Of a stretch of 38,376 nucleotides of DNA, positions 23,000 through 30,650 are shown piece after piece (within the stretch, counting starts at the first letter, position 1; every line of letters starts with the position of its first letter). A program made the position numbers and the translations under genes. The notes beneath the pieces are model-generated. The model was given only the letters and a program-made list of their open reading frames with translations, ran no database searches and was not told the origin of the DNA. Source of the stretch: JANNPJ01 sp035474375 (lineage in GTDB: Bacteria; Actinomycetota; Actinomycetes; Actinomycetales; Kineosporiaceae); NCBI GenBank assembly GCA_035474375.1, contig DATINJ010000393.1:1-38376 (forward strand), read 5' to 3'.

Positions 23000-24280
23000 A
23001 TGCAGCAGCAGATGGAGCAGGCGCAGGCGCGCGTGCTGGCAGCGATCGATGAGTCAGCCCTGGTCGCCACGCTGGTGGAACTGGTTCGCATCCCGAGCCT
23101 TACCGGCAGTGCCGCCGAATCGGACCTGCAGCATCGGATCGCGGATGAACTGATCGCGGCCGACCTCGACGTCGACCTCTGGTCTCTGGATCTCAAGGCA
23201 CTGAGCGACGATCCAGACTTTCCCGGCATGGAGGTAGAGCGCACCGAGGGGTACGGTGTCGCCGCGGTCACCGCTGGAGCTGGAACCGCGGCCCTCCTTC
23301 TGCAAGGGCACGTCGATGTGGTGCCCGTCGGTGACCCGCGCCGGTGGGACGGATTCGACCCGTTCGCCGGTCGGATCGCAGGTGGGGTTCTTTTCGGGCG
23401 TGGTGCCTGTGACATGAAGGCCGGTCTCGCGGTCAACCTCGAAGTGGTCCGGGCGATCCGGCGTTCCGGTGTTCGCCTGGAACGGCCCCTGGGGTTCCAT
23501 TCGGTGGTCGGCGAGGAGGACGGCGGGATCGGCGCCTTCGCGACGATGCGGCGCGGTCATGTCGGGGATGCCTGCGTGATTACCGAGCCCACCAGCGGAA
23601 AGCTGGTGGTGGCGAACGCCGGGGCGCTCACCTTCCGGCTCGCAGTGACCGGGCGGGCGGCTCACGGCAGTGCCCGACTCGAAGGGCACAGTGCGATCGA
23701 CGCATTCCTGCCGGTGCGGGCCGCCTTGATGGAGTTGGAACGGGAGCGCAACCTCGACCGGGACCCGCTCTTCGGCAACAGCCCGTTGCCTTATCCGATC
23801 TCCGTAGGTCGTCTCCGGGCGGGAGACTGGGCCAGTAGCGTGCCGGACCTTCTGGAGGCGGAAGGCCGATTCGGGGTTCGGCTTGACGAGGACGTGAGCG
23901 CGGCCCGGGCAGCCTTCGAGGCCGCGATCGCCGCGGCCTGCGAGCGGGACCCGTGGCTGCGTGGACACCCGGTCGACGTGAGCTGGCCCGGCGGACAATT
24001 CGCCAGTGGCCGGATCGCCCTCGATCATCCGCTGATCGAAGAGACCGCGAACGCCGTCGCCGCAGTCACCGCAGGCCCTTCACCGGAACCGATTGCCGCC
24101 TCCTACGGCAGCGATCTGCGTCTCTACACGGGCCTGGGGAAGATCCCGACCGTGCATTACGGGCCCGGTGATGTCCGCTTCGCGCACGCCCCGCGCGAGC
24201 AGGTCCCGCTCGCCGAAGTGATCCAAGCCGCCCGCGCGATGGCACTTCTCGCGGCCCGGCGATGCGGCGCGCACCTCTGA
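23000..24280 (+). CDS. M20 family metallopeptidase (ArgE/DapE/ACY1-like)
   Basis: 426 residues from ATG 23000 (a second ATG follows at residue 5). The di-zinc amidohydrolase signature is complete: His104 in LLQGHVDVVP, Asp138 in GRGACDMKAG, the Glu172-Glu173 pair in VVGEEDGG, an ITEP motif and a C-terminal zinc His at about 396 in RFAHAPREQ. The middle (about residues 210-315) is the dimerisation domain with TGRAAHGSARLEGHSAIDAF. Members deacylate N-acyl amino acids or cleave dipeptides; subfamily and substrate cannot be told. It lies upstream of the repair genes by about 100 bases with no sign of shared function. Confidence 0.9.
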   Translation: MQQQMEQAQARVLAAIDESALVATLVELVRIPSLTGSAAESDLQHRIADELIAADLDVDLWSLDLKALSDDPDFPGMEVERTEGYGVAAVTAGAGTAALLLQGHVDVVPVGDPRRWDGFDPFAGRIAGGVLFGRGACDMKAGLAVNLEVVRAIRRSGVRLERPLGFHSVVGEEDGGIGAFATMRRGHVGDACVITEPTSGKLVVANAGALTFRLAVTGRAAHGSARLEGHSAIDAFLPVRAALMELERERNLDRDPLFGNSPLPYPISVGRLRAGDWASSVPDLLEAEGRFGVRLDEDVSAARAAFEAAIAAACERDPWLRGHPVDVSWPGGQFASGRIALDHPLIEETANAVAAVTAGPSPEPIAASYGSDLRLYTGLGKIPTVHYGPGDVRFAHAPREQVPLAEVIQAARAMALLAARRCGAHL

Positions 24281-24386
24281 CCGCAGCCCTGGGCACGCCG
24301 TAATTCAGTGTCCCGATCGGCCGGTCTGAGGCATGATCGCTGCGCCGGGAAACGGCGGAGGCGACCGGTATCCGGAGGGCAAGAAC

Positions 24387-25679
24387 GTGGACGCGATCGA
24401 GGCGGCGCTGTGCGGCGATCCTGTCGATCTCGCTCGCGAGACCCGGCCCGAACTGGCAGCGCTGCGGGGCTGTCCACAAACCGAGAGGTTCCACGCCGAG
24501 GGTGACGTGGCCGAGCATTCCCGCCGGGTCTACGACCTTGCCTGCGAGCATGCCGACCGGCTGTCCGATGCCCTCGAACCGGACGAGACCGGCCCGGTGA
24601 TCACACCGCAGCAGCAGGCGTTGCGCCTCGCCGGCCTGCTGCATGACCTGGGAAAGCCCGCCACCACCAAGGAGAATGGGCCGGGCCAGTGGTCTGCGCA
24701 CGGCCACGATCTCGAAGGCGCCCGGCTGGTCTCGGGGCTCTTCGCCACCCATCCAGCGTTGCTGCGTCTGCCGTTGGGCTTGTACGCGAGCGTGCACGCC
24801 CTGGTCAGGGCCCACATGTGGACCTATGCCGGAGAGCGGATCAGCGCCGGCGCCGCCCTGCGGCTGTCCCACGTGAGCCACCCACGGCTGCTGACGGCCT
24901 TGTGGGACAGCGACTCCCGCGGTCGAATCTGTGACGATGTGGCCGAGGTCGCGGACCGGGTGGCGTTCGCCGGTCTAGTGCTGGAAGAACTCGATGCCGC
25001 GCGTCCCGACAGCCACGGTCTCCTGGACGACGTGACCGCCCGGAACTCGGTCAGCCCTCGGGCGTGGCGCGAGACCTTTCGGGCGCTGGTCGAGGGCGGG
25101 CTGAGGGACGTCGGTGCGGTCGGTGCCCGGTTGGCGGCCGCCGAGAGGCACGGGACCGGCGGATCGATCACGTACACCATCGGCCTGCCAGGGGTCGGGA
25201 AATCCACCTGGGCTCGCGAGGTGTGGGCGCCCGCGACTGGTGGGACCGTCTTGTCCGGCGCGGGTGGCCGCCGCCGTGACCGACGAGCTGCCGCAGCCGC
25301 CGTTCTTCAGCAGATCCCCGAGCAACTGGCTGCTGGCCAGGACATCTGCGTGGACGCCACTCACCTGCTCCGGGAAACCCGGGACGTGATCACCACCTAC
25401 GCGGGTCGATATGGCGCCGACCTGCACGCCGTCTATTTTCACGCGCCGTTGTCGCTGGCGCTGAAACGGCAGACGACGCGGGCGGGCGCCGACGCGGTGC
25501 CCTCGGCGACTATTCAGGCGATGGCGCGCAAGCTGCGCTGGCCCACTCCGGATGAATACCAGACGCTCAGCATTGTGGAGCCGACCGGTAAGGCTTGGGC
25601 GTACACCGCCGAGTCGCGGTGGCTGAGCGATCCGGTCGCTCTCGCGGCGCATCCGGTGAGGGCCGCATGGTCCGGGTGA
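24387..25679 (+). CDS. HD-Pnk-like end-healing protein: HD phosphoesterase plus polynucleotide kinase domain
   Basis: 430 residues from GTG 24387, with GGAGGG seven bases upstream. The N-terminal HD domain has His44 (AEHSRRV), His86-Asp87 (LLHDLGKPATT) and His107-Asp108 (HGHDLEGA). The C-terminal half is a P-loop kinase with GLPGVGKST (266-274), VDATHL (322-327) and a lid like RQTTRAG...VPSATIQAMARKL. This matches HD-Pnk proteins, where the HD domain removes 2',3'-phosphates and the kinase phosphorylates 5'-OH ends. The Asp that normally follows the second strand (in T4 Pnk, Asp35) is not visible: the region reads VLSGAGGRRR. Kinase activity is therefore uncertain. Overlaps the ligase gene by 13 bases. 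Confidence 0.85.
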   Translation: MDAIEAALCGDPVDLARETRPELAALRGCPQTERFHAEGDVAEHSRRVYDLACEHADRLSDALEPDETGPVITPQQQALRLAGLLHDLGKPATTKENGPGQWSAHGHDLEGARLVSGLFATHPALLRLPLGLYASVHALVRAHMWTYAGERISAGAALRLSHVSHPRLLTALWDSDSRGRICDDVAEVADRVAFAGLVLEELDAARPDSHGLLDDVTARNSVSPRAWRETFRALVEGGLRDVGAVGARLAAAERHGTGGSITYTIGLPGVGKSTWAREVWAPATGGTVLSGAGGRRRDRRAAAAAVLQQIPEQLAAGQDICVDATHLLRETRDVITTYAGRYGADLHAVYFHAPLSLALKRQTTRAGADAVPSATIQAMARKLRWPTPDEYQTLSIVEPTGKAWAYTAESRWLSDPVALAAHPVRAAWSG

Positions 25680-26299
25680 AGTATCCGCGGACCCGGCACC
25701 TGCCGAACAGCCCGGGAGCGACCTCGGACGACGTCTACCTGACCGATCTTGGTCCGCTTTGCGCGGGTGAGGTGGTGCTGACCGAGAAGATGGACGGCGA
25801 GAACACCACGATCGGCCCCGGTTACGTTCATGCCCGGTCGGTGGACTCGGCACCGCACGACTCGCGCACCTGGGTGCGAGCGCTGGCCGGGCGGCTGCAG
25901 TCCGAGATCCCCGAGGGCATGCGCGTCTGCGGGGAGAACCTTTACGCCCGGCACTCGATCGGATATGACCGGTTGTCGGCCTATTTCCTGGTGTTCAACA
26001 TCTGGCAGGACGACCTCTGCCTGGACTGGGACAGCACCCAGGAGTGGGCCGACCTGCTCGGCTTGCACTGCGTGCCGGTGCTCTACCGTGGCGTCTTTCC
26101 CGGGCTGGAAGGGCTTTTGCGATTGTGGACGGCGGCCCGAGACAGCGAGCGCAGCGAAGGTTTCGTGGTCCGGACGTCCGGCCAGTTCACCCGCGACGAG
26201 TTCGGCACCCATCTGGCCAAGTGGGTGCGGCCCAGCCACGTCCGCACCGATCAGCACTGGATGACGGCACAGATAGTCCCGAACCGGATCCTCCCGTGA
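25667..26299 (+). CDS. RNA ligase family protein
   Basis: 210 residues from ATG 25667, with GTGAGG upstream; GTG 25676 is an alternative. Nucleotidyltransferase motifs are present: motif I EKMDGEN with Lys41 as the AMP acceptor, a motif III-like YFLVFNIW, motif IV SEGFVVRT (Glu164) and motif V LAKWVRP (Lys185). This is the compact RNA_ligase fold (PF09414 type) without a recognisable extra domain. It would seal 3'-OH and 5'-phosphate ends prepared by the overlapping HD-Pnk gene product, so the two genes form a healing and sealing repair unit. The real substrate (tRNA, other RNA or nicked duplex) is unknown. Confidence 0.87.
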   Translation: MVRVKYPRTRHLPNSPGATSDDVYLTDLGPLCAGEVVLTEKMDGENTTIGPGYVHARSVDSAPHDSRTWVRALAGRLQSEIPEGMRVCGENLYARHSIGYDRLSAYFLVFNIWQDDLCLDWDSTQEWADLLGLHCVPVLYRGVFPGLEGLLRLWTAARDSERSEGFVVRTSGQFTRDEFGTHLAKWVRPSHVRTDQHWMTAQIVPNRILP

Positions 26300-26367
26300 G
26301 GAGGGCTGGCCAATGTTTCCGCAGGCCGACCTGGTGATCCGCGGAATACGGGTCCGGCGACCGTCAA

Positions 26368-26430
26368 GATCGCCAGGTGTGCCCGCTTTGGGGCCGATAA
26401 AGGGCACATTCGCGGGCGTAGTTGGCGATC
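26368..26430. repeat. Nested inverted repeats downstream of the RNA ligase gene
   Basis: An outer pair GATCGCCA (26368-26375) / TGGCGATC (26423-26430) encloses an inner pair TGTGCCC (26378-26384) / GGGCACA (26402-26408). All arms are perfect. It would fold into a two-tier hairpin on either strand. No coding region overlaps it. It could be a 3' stabiliser, a small RNA or a decayed repeat. Confidence 0.5.
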
Positions 26431-26445
26431 ACTCGGGCGGGTGAT

Positions 26446-26489
26446 GGGGGAAGTTCCGACCCCAGAGGGGTTGGGTCGGAATTTCCCCC
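26446..26489. terminator. Bidirectional terminator between the ligase and SnoaL-like genes
   Basis: GGGGGAAGTTCCGACCC (26446-26462) pairs with GGGTCGGAATTTCCCCC (26473-26489), 17 pairs with one G-U, around a ten-base loop. It lies between convergent genes. The core TTCCGACC / GGTCGGAA resembles the terminator at 22893-22926. Confidence 0.75.
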
Positions 26490-26504
26490 AGCACGGCGGT
26501 GCGT

Positions 26505-26924
26505 TCAGGCCGGCATAGCCTCGCGAACCTTGGCGGTGTCGACGAACTGTTCGAAGCGGACGATACGGCCACCCCGGACGACGAAGTGATGGGCGACGCG
26601 AACGTTGATGTTCTTGCCGGTGGCCTTGTTGGTGGCCGTGTAGCGGGCCAGGACCACGACGTTCTCGCCGTCGACGACGTAGGTGTCGTCGTGGGCGGTC
26701 CAGCCGTCCCAGTCCGCGCCGAGCCGTTCCATCACGGCGGAGGTGACGCCGGTGGGCGTGCGGTAGGTGCCGGCCAGCGGGAAGCCGGCCATCTCGGTCC
26801 ATTCGACGTCGTCGGCCAGAGTGGCGCGCAGGGCTTCAAGGTCGCCGTGCGCGGAGGCGAGGTACTGGCGACGGACGACGTCGGCGGGGGCGGTGGAGGT
26901 GTCGAAGTCGGTGATGTCGCTCAT
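26505..26924 (-). CDS. SnoaL-like / NTF2-fold protein
   Basis: 139 residues from ATG 26924, with GAAGG six bases upstream. The small alpha+beta-barrel pattern is VVRRQYLASAHGDLEALRATLADDVEWTEM, then AGTYRTPTGV, ENVVVLARYTATNKATGKNINVRVAHHFVVRGGRIVRFEQFVDT. This is the nuclear transport factor 2-like family that includes isomerases, cyclases and proteins with no known ligand. Possible acid-base residues lie in the barrel (Asp and His of VAHHF), but no specific activity can be assigned. It is the third gene of the MarR-linked operon, about 100 bases after the MBL-fold gene. Confidence 0.85.
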   Translation of the reverse strand: MSDITDFDTSTAPADVVRRQYLASAHGDLEALRATLADDVEWTEMAGFPLAGTYRTPTGVTSAVMERLGADWDGWTAHDDTYVVDGENVVVLARYTATNKATGKNINVRVAHHFVVRGGRIVRFEQFVDTAKVREAMPA

Positions 26925-27028
26925 GAGGACCTTCGTTCTGGATAGGCGCAGATGGTTGCGCGGGGGAGGGATACCGCTCTGGCCGATCGACGCTCGTGGC
27001 TACCGAGGGCCCGGTGGCTGGTGCGAGG

Positions 27029-27835
27029 TCAGCCCCAGGTCATTTCGCCCTTGGCGACCTTGGCGCCGAGCTGGGCGGCGATCAGCATGCCGGCGTCGGG
27101 GTAGCGGGCGATGAGGGCCTTGGTGAGCGCCTCGCCGGTGGCGGCCTGGGGTAGTTCGGCCTCGAAGGCGGTGAGGTAGTCGCGGGTGTAGGCGATCGGC
27201 GCGGCGTCCAGGGTGGTGGTCGGCAGCCGGTGGCCGGGGACGGCGAACGCGGGGTTCAGGGCGCTCATCTCGTCGAGCAGCTCGATCCAGACGGCGCGGC
27301 TTTCACCGGTGGCGGTGTCGGCGACCCAGACGTGCTCGTTCTGGAAGAGCAGAACCCCGGCGACGATCGCCTGGTGCTCGGCCTGCCACAGGTAGTGCCG
27401 GTCGGGCAGGGCCGGGTGGCCGCCCTTGAGCTGGAACACGTGGCCCTCGAAGGTGATGTCCCCAGTGAGCTCGGTCAGTTCGACCAGGCGGGTGGGGCGG
27501 TTGACGCCGACCGGCTCCCAGGCCTTGAGCTTGCCTTCGTAGGCGGCGGCGATGTGCTCGATCACCAGGGGGGTGGCAACCAGCTGGGCGTCGGGGAAGG
27601 CGTCGGCGATGACTTCGGCGCCCCAGTAGAAGTCGGGGTCGGCGTGGCTGATGAACACGGTGGTGAGGGTCTTGCCGGAGTCGAGGATCTCGGCGACCAG
27701 GCGGTGGCCGTCGGCGCGGGTGAACCCGGCATCGATCAGGAAGGCCTGCTCTTCACCGGTGATCAGGGTGGCGGTCTTGTTCTTGGAGCCGACGGGGAAG
27801 TCCAGATCGATGACCTTGAAATCGAGGGTGCTCAT
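27029..27835 (-). CDS. MBL-fold hydrolase-like protein with altered metal motif
   Basis: 268 residues from ATG 27835, with GGAAGG seven bases upstream. The metallo-beta-lactamase fold is seen in TATLITGEEQAFLIDAGFTRADG, TTVFISHADPDFYWGAEVI and AFAVPGHRLPT. The usual THxHxDH zinc motif reads SHADPDF: the first His and the Asp are kept but two His positions become Asp and Phe. A single-metal site or loss of classic hydrolase activity is likely. This variant resembles proteins annotated as Vmh-family MBL proteins. It lies between the DsbA-like and SnoaL-like genes on one transcript, suggesting a shared small-molecule detoxification or stress task. Confidence 0.85.
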   Translation of the reverse strand: MSTLDFKVIDLDFPVGSKNKTATLITGEEQAFLIDAGFTRADGHRLVAEILDSGKTLTTVFISHADPDFYWGAEVIADAFPDAQLVATPLVIEHIAAAYEGKLKAWEPVGVNRPTRLVELTELTGDITFEGHVFQLKGGHPALPDRHYLWQAEHQAIVAGVLLFQNEHVWVADTATGESRAVWIELLDEMSALNPAFAVPGHRLPTTTLDAAPIAYTRDYLTAFEAELPQAATGEALTKALIARYPDAGMLIAAQLGAKVAKGEMTWG

Positions 27836-27885
27836 AGTGATTCCTTCCGAGGAGCGAAACAGCGGGTGATGTGCGGAGAGGGTGA

Positions 27886-28503
27886 TCAGGAAGCGACGAG
27901 AGCATTCAGGCGCTGCTCGATCTCCGCGATGTCGGCTTGGCCAACGGCCAAAACCTTTGCATCATAGTCAGTTACGGCGAGCAGGGTGGGGTAGCTGCGG
28001 ACTCCCAGGCCGGCCGACCGAGCGAAGTCGTCCTTTGCGGCCAAGGCCGAGACCTCTGCGGTGAACATCGCCACCACGGCGTCCGGGTAGAGGCCGGATG
28101 CTTCGGCGATCGCTCGGTAGGTGGCCGGATCGGACAAGCTCAGACCATCGACGTAGAACGCGCGCTGCATTGCGGCGGTCAGTTCCACGATCCGATTCGG
28201 GGCGGCCTGTCGCAACGCGGCCACCCCTCGGGCGGCGGCCTCGGAGTCCATCACGAACGAGCCGTCGGCGATGGTCCGCGCGTACCCGGCGCCGAATTTG
28301 ACTCCGGTCAGCTCACTGATCTTGTTGTTGGCACCCTGGACATACCCGAACTCCCGGATCGGTACCCGGCGAGGTCCGGTGAACAAACCGCCGGAAATCA
28401 CCTCCACCGCCAGGTCGGGGTGACGACGGACGAGTTCCGTCAGGGTCGGGACGAAACCGTACGACCAGCCGCAATAGGCGTCAAAGGCGTAGACGAGCTT
28501 CAT
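27886..28503 (-). CDS. DsbA-like thioredoxin-fold oxidoreductase (CxxS)
   Basis: 205 residues from ATG 28503, with AGGAGG ten bases upstream; a TTG at 28512 is too close to that site. The fold starts KLVYAFDAYCGWSYGF with Cys11-Gly-Trp-Ser14, so the second Cys of the redox pair is Ser. A helical insertion and GVRSYPTLLAV (cis-Pro loop) follow. Relatives are cytosolic FrnE/2-hydroxychromene isomerase-like DsbA proteins; a single Cys suggests isomerase, reductase or thiol-transferase rather than oxidase function. There is no signal peptide. First gene of a unit with the MBL-fold and SnoaL-like genes, behind a palindrome likely bound by the nearby MarR protein. Confidence 0.88.
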   Translation of the reverse strand: MKLVYAFDAYCGWSYGFVPTLTELVRRHPDLAVEVISGGLFTGPRRVPIREFGYVQGANNKISELTGVKFGAGYARTIADGSFVMDSEAAARGVAALRQAAPNRIVELTAAMQRAFYVDGLSLSDPATYRAIAEASGLYPDAVVAMFTAEVSALAAKDDFARSAGLGVRSYPTLLAVTDYDAKVLAVGQADIAEIEQRLNALVAS

Positions 28504-28567
28504 GAGTGGCAAGCCTCCTGGTAGCCGGGCCCACCGATCGCGAGCCCATCGCCTGACGTAACAGTAT

Positions 28568-28579
28568 CTGACGCGTCAG
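28568..28579. promoter_or_regulatory. MarR-type operator upstream of the DsbA-like operon
   Basis: CTGACGCGTCAG is a perfect 12-base palindrome, extended with one mismatch to TAxCTGACGCGTCAGxTA. A third CTGACG half-site lies at about 28553-28558. It sits about 65 bases before the DsbA-like start and just after the MarR gene end, near a -10-like GATACT on the reverse strand. Confidence 0.65.
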
Positions 28580-28610
28580 GTATTCCACCAGCGAGAAAAT
28601 TCTCCGAACT

Positions 28611-29105
28611 TCAGCGCAGGCGGGGCATCGCGTCTCGGGCCGCCCGGCTCACCGTCCGCAGATCGTTGATGAACTGATCTCGATGATCGGCAGGAAGCAG
28701 GTCGAGGAAGAGCCGCTGCACGTTCTCTGCGTGCAAACGGGCGGCCCGCACTGCGGTCTCCTCCCCGAGCGGCGTCAATCGGACCAGCCGTCCCCGGCGA
28801 TCGTCGGGATCGTGGTCACGGGCCACCAAGCCCGACGCCACCATCCGGTCCACGAGTCGAGTAACCCCGCCCGTGGTGAGGACTCGTTCCTGGGCCACGG
28901 CTCGCATCGACAACCCCGATCCACCGGCCCGGCCCAGAATCAGCAGCACCTCGAACATCACGTGACTGATTCCGCACTCCTGTTCAATGGCCCGGCCCAG
29001 GATGTATTCCAGCCGATTCGCGGACCCCTGCAACCAGCCGAACGCCAGCACCAGCTCGTCGTTCGCCGCTTGCTTCGCCGTCGTAATCTGCGCTCCCTGT
29101 GTCAC
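28611..29105 (-). CDS. MarR family transcriptional regulator
   Basis: 164 residues from GTG 29105, with AAGGTGGG upstream; the frame is open to 29240 but the extra part is low in coding character. The winged helix reads SHVMFEVLLILGRAGGSGLSMRAVAQE, TTGGVTRLVDRMVASGLVARDHDPDDRRGRLVRLTPLGEE, including the typical DxRRG wing. N- and C-terminal helices form the dimer part. It lies directly upstream of the DsbA-like operon on the same strand with the palindrome in between, so it probably represses that operon. No Cys is evident, so a small-molecule ligand is more likely than thiol sensing. Confidence 0.91.
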   Translation of the reverse strand: MTQGAQITTAKQAANDELVLAFGWLQGSANRLEYILGRAIEQECGISHVMFEVLLILGRAGGSGLSMRAVAQERVLTTGGVTRLVDRMVASGLVARDHDPDDRRGRLVRLTPLGEETAVRAARLHAENVQRLFLDLLPADHRDQFINDLRTVSRAARDAMPRLR

Positions 29106-29279
29106 CGACCCACCTTCTCGCCTCTGTTGTGGCGCGAGTGCGCCAGCATCCATCATGCCGGGCAAAAACCCCGCCTCGGTCGGGTGGTGCTGTTGAGCGC
29201 GCGTCATCAGAACGGAGGACGTCGAACTCGTACGTAGCACTTAGGCTCAGCGGACCAGACCGTCGCACAGGTGATCTAA

Positions 29280-29295
29280 GTCCCTGTCCTGGGAC
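29280..29295. promoter_or_regulatory. Inverted repeat in the MarR / response-regulator divergent region
   Basis: GTCCC (29280-29284) and GGGAC (29291-29295) flank TGTCCT; the overlapping TGTCCTGGGACA gives a second pairing. It lies about 35 bases before the response-regulator start. Role unknown. Confidence 0.3.
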
Positions 29296-29326
29296 ATTCT
29301 GACGGCGAACGATGGGGGTCGGCCAC

Positions 29327-30004
29327 GTGAGTACTGAGCAGATGAGCCTGGAGAACCAGGGGAGCACCGCCGTCCAGGCTCGGATCCGGGTGGTGCTGGT
29401 TGATGATCATGAGCTGATTCGGGTCGGCCTCAGAAATGCATTCGCCAGGGACGACGATATCGAGGTGGTCGGCGAGGCTGCGTCAATGGGTGCGGGGTTC
29501 AGGACCGTCGACCGCCTCAAGCCCGATGTTCTGGTGACTGACGTGCGCTTGCCGGATGGTGACGGAATCAGCCTCATCACCAAGATCCGGGCCAGTGATC
29601 CTGCCATCGGCATCGTCGTCCTGACCATGTACGGCGGTGACGACCAGGTCTTCGCTGCTTTGGATGCCGGCGCCTCCGGTTTCGTCGGCAAGGACGCGCC
29701 GGCCGAAGACGTGGTCGCTGCCGCACGTCACGCCGCCACCACGCCTGGCGCCTTCACCGCTCGCGACCTGGCGGGCGCCATGCACCGGCGGATGAAGGCT
29801 CCGGTCGGTCCGCACCTGTCCAAGCGTGAACTCGAGGTGCTCGGCCTGCTGGTGGACGGTCTGTCGATCGGCCAGATGGCGCGCCGGCTGTTCATCGCCG
29901 AAACCACGGCCAAGACCCATGTCAGCCATATCTACGGCAAGCTCGGCGCCAATAACCGCGCCCAGGCGGTGATGGCAGCGGTTCGCCTCGGGCTCGTCCG
30001 GTAA
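29327..30004 (+). CDS. NarL/FixJ-type response regulator (orphan)
   Basis: 225 residues from GTG 29327; ATG 29312 in the same frame is an alternative, neither having a decisive ribosome site. The receiver domain is complete: Asp26-Asp27 (VDDHEL), phospho-acceptor Asp72 (VTDVRLPDGDG), Thr100 (VVLTMYGG) and Lys122 (VGKDA). A LuxR-type helix-turn-helix follows from about 155: LSKRELEVLGLLVDGLSIGQMARRLFIAETTAKTHVSHIYGKLG. No sensor kinase lies nearby, so the partner is elsewhere. The regulated genes are unknown. Confidence 0.93.
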   Translation: MSTEQMSLENQGSTAVQARIRVVLVDDHELIRVGLRNAFARDDDIEVVGEAASMGAGFRTVDRLKPDVLVTDVRLPDGDGISLITKIRASDPAIGIVVLTMYGGDDQVFAALDAGASGFVGKDAPAEDVVAAARHAATTPGAFTARDLAGAMHRRMKAPVGPHLSKRELEVLGLLVDGLSIGQMARRLFIAETTAKTHVSHIYGKLGANNRAQAVMAAVRLGLVR

Positions 30005-30064
30005 GCCCAGGTGGTTCGACCGCACTGCCGTCCTCGGCCTGATGCCCCTCGACTGAGCCCTGGT

Positions 30065-30373
30065 TCAGGCTGACCTTTCCAAGGGGCGCAATCCCGCAAC
30101 GATCCGCATGACTTCGGCGCGCGAGATGGGCTGGTCGTCGCCCATCGCAGCCAGCCCGGCTTCGGCGAACTCGCGCATGAGCTGGGACATTGCGATACCG
30201 CGAGCCTGGGCAGCGGCCTTGATCCGCTGGTCGAGGTCAAGCGGCCAGCGCACCGAGCGCGGCACCATCACGTCGTCACCGGGTTGCAGGCGAGGGGGAA
30301 TCTGATCGTCGGGGACGCTCTCGTCGGTGAATGTCAGGTGGTCCATGAAGTTTTCCGGCAATGTGTCACTCAT
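30065..30373 (-). CDS. Ribbon-helix-helix-like antitoxin candidate
   Basis: 102 residues from ATG 30373, with GGGAGG and AGG just upstream inside the preceding gene; the start overlaps the end of the toxin-like gene by eight bases. The N-terminal third is acidic (FTDESVPDD), as in antitoxin neutralising arms. The middle, VPRSVRWPLDLDQRIKAAAQ followed by GIAMSQLMREFAEAGLA, has the strand-helix-helix pattern of CopG/BrnA-type DNA-binding domains. It would bind the toxin and repress its own promoter. The order toxin then antitoxin matches BrnTA-like systems. Assignment to a named family is not certain. Confidence 0.7.
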   Translation of the reverse strand: MSDTLPENFMDHLTFTDESVPDDQIPPRLQPGDDVMVPRSVRWPLDLDQRIKAAAQARGIAMSQLMREFAEAGLAAMGDDQPISRAEVMRIVAGLRPLERSA

Positions 30374-30650
30374 CTTGACCTGCCTCCCAAGCCTCGAACT
30401 GAGCACGTTCACCAGGCGTCATGTCCCGGGCCCCGACAATCTGCCGGTCCCACCCATCGAGACGCCGGGTGGCGACGATCAATGGTCGGCCCAGGTCGGT
30501 TCTGGCCCAGATGGTCAAGACCGATAGACCCGCCACATCGTCTTTCGCCAGCCGCGGCCAGCGCCGATGCGCCGACAACACCTGGCTCACCTCTTGGGGT
30601 CTGATCCCGCGAAGCTGGTTCAGGGCTTCGACCAGCCACTCGTACCCCAC
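30366..30650 (-). CDS. BrnT-like toxin candidate
   Basis: 94 residues from GTG 30650. The pattern is a short alpha+beta protein ending WDRQIVGARDMTPGERAQFEAWE, similar in form to the RIISAR...ERRxYE ending of BrnT ribonuclease toxins, and preceded by LGRPLIVATRRLDG strands. Size, gene order and overlap with a ribbon-helix-helix protein support a type II toxin. The start looks leaderless (TAGTAT, six bases, GTG). The match to BrnT is only partial, so other small toxins or an unrelated regulator remain possible. Confidence 0.6.
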   Translation of the reverse strand: MGYEWLVEALNQLRGIRPQEVSQVLSAHRRWPRLAKDDVAGLSVLTIWARTDLGRPLIVATRRLDGWDRQIVGARDMTPGERAQFEAWEAGQDE

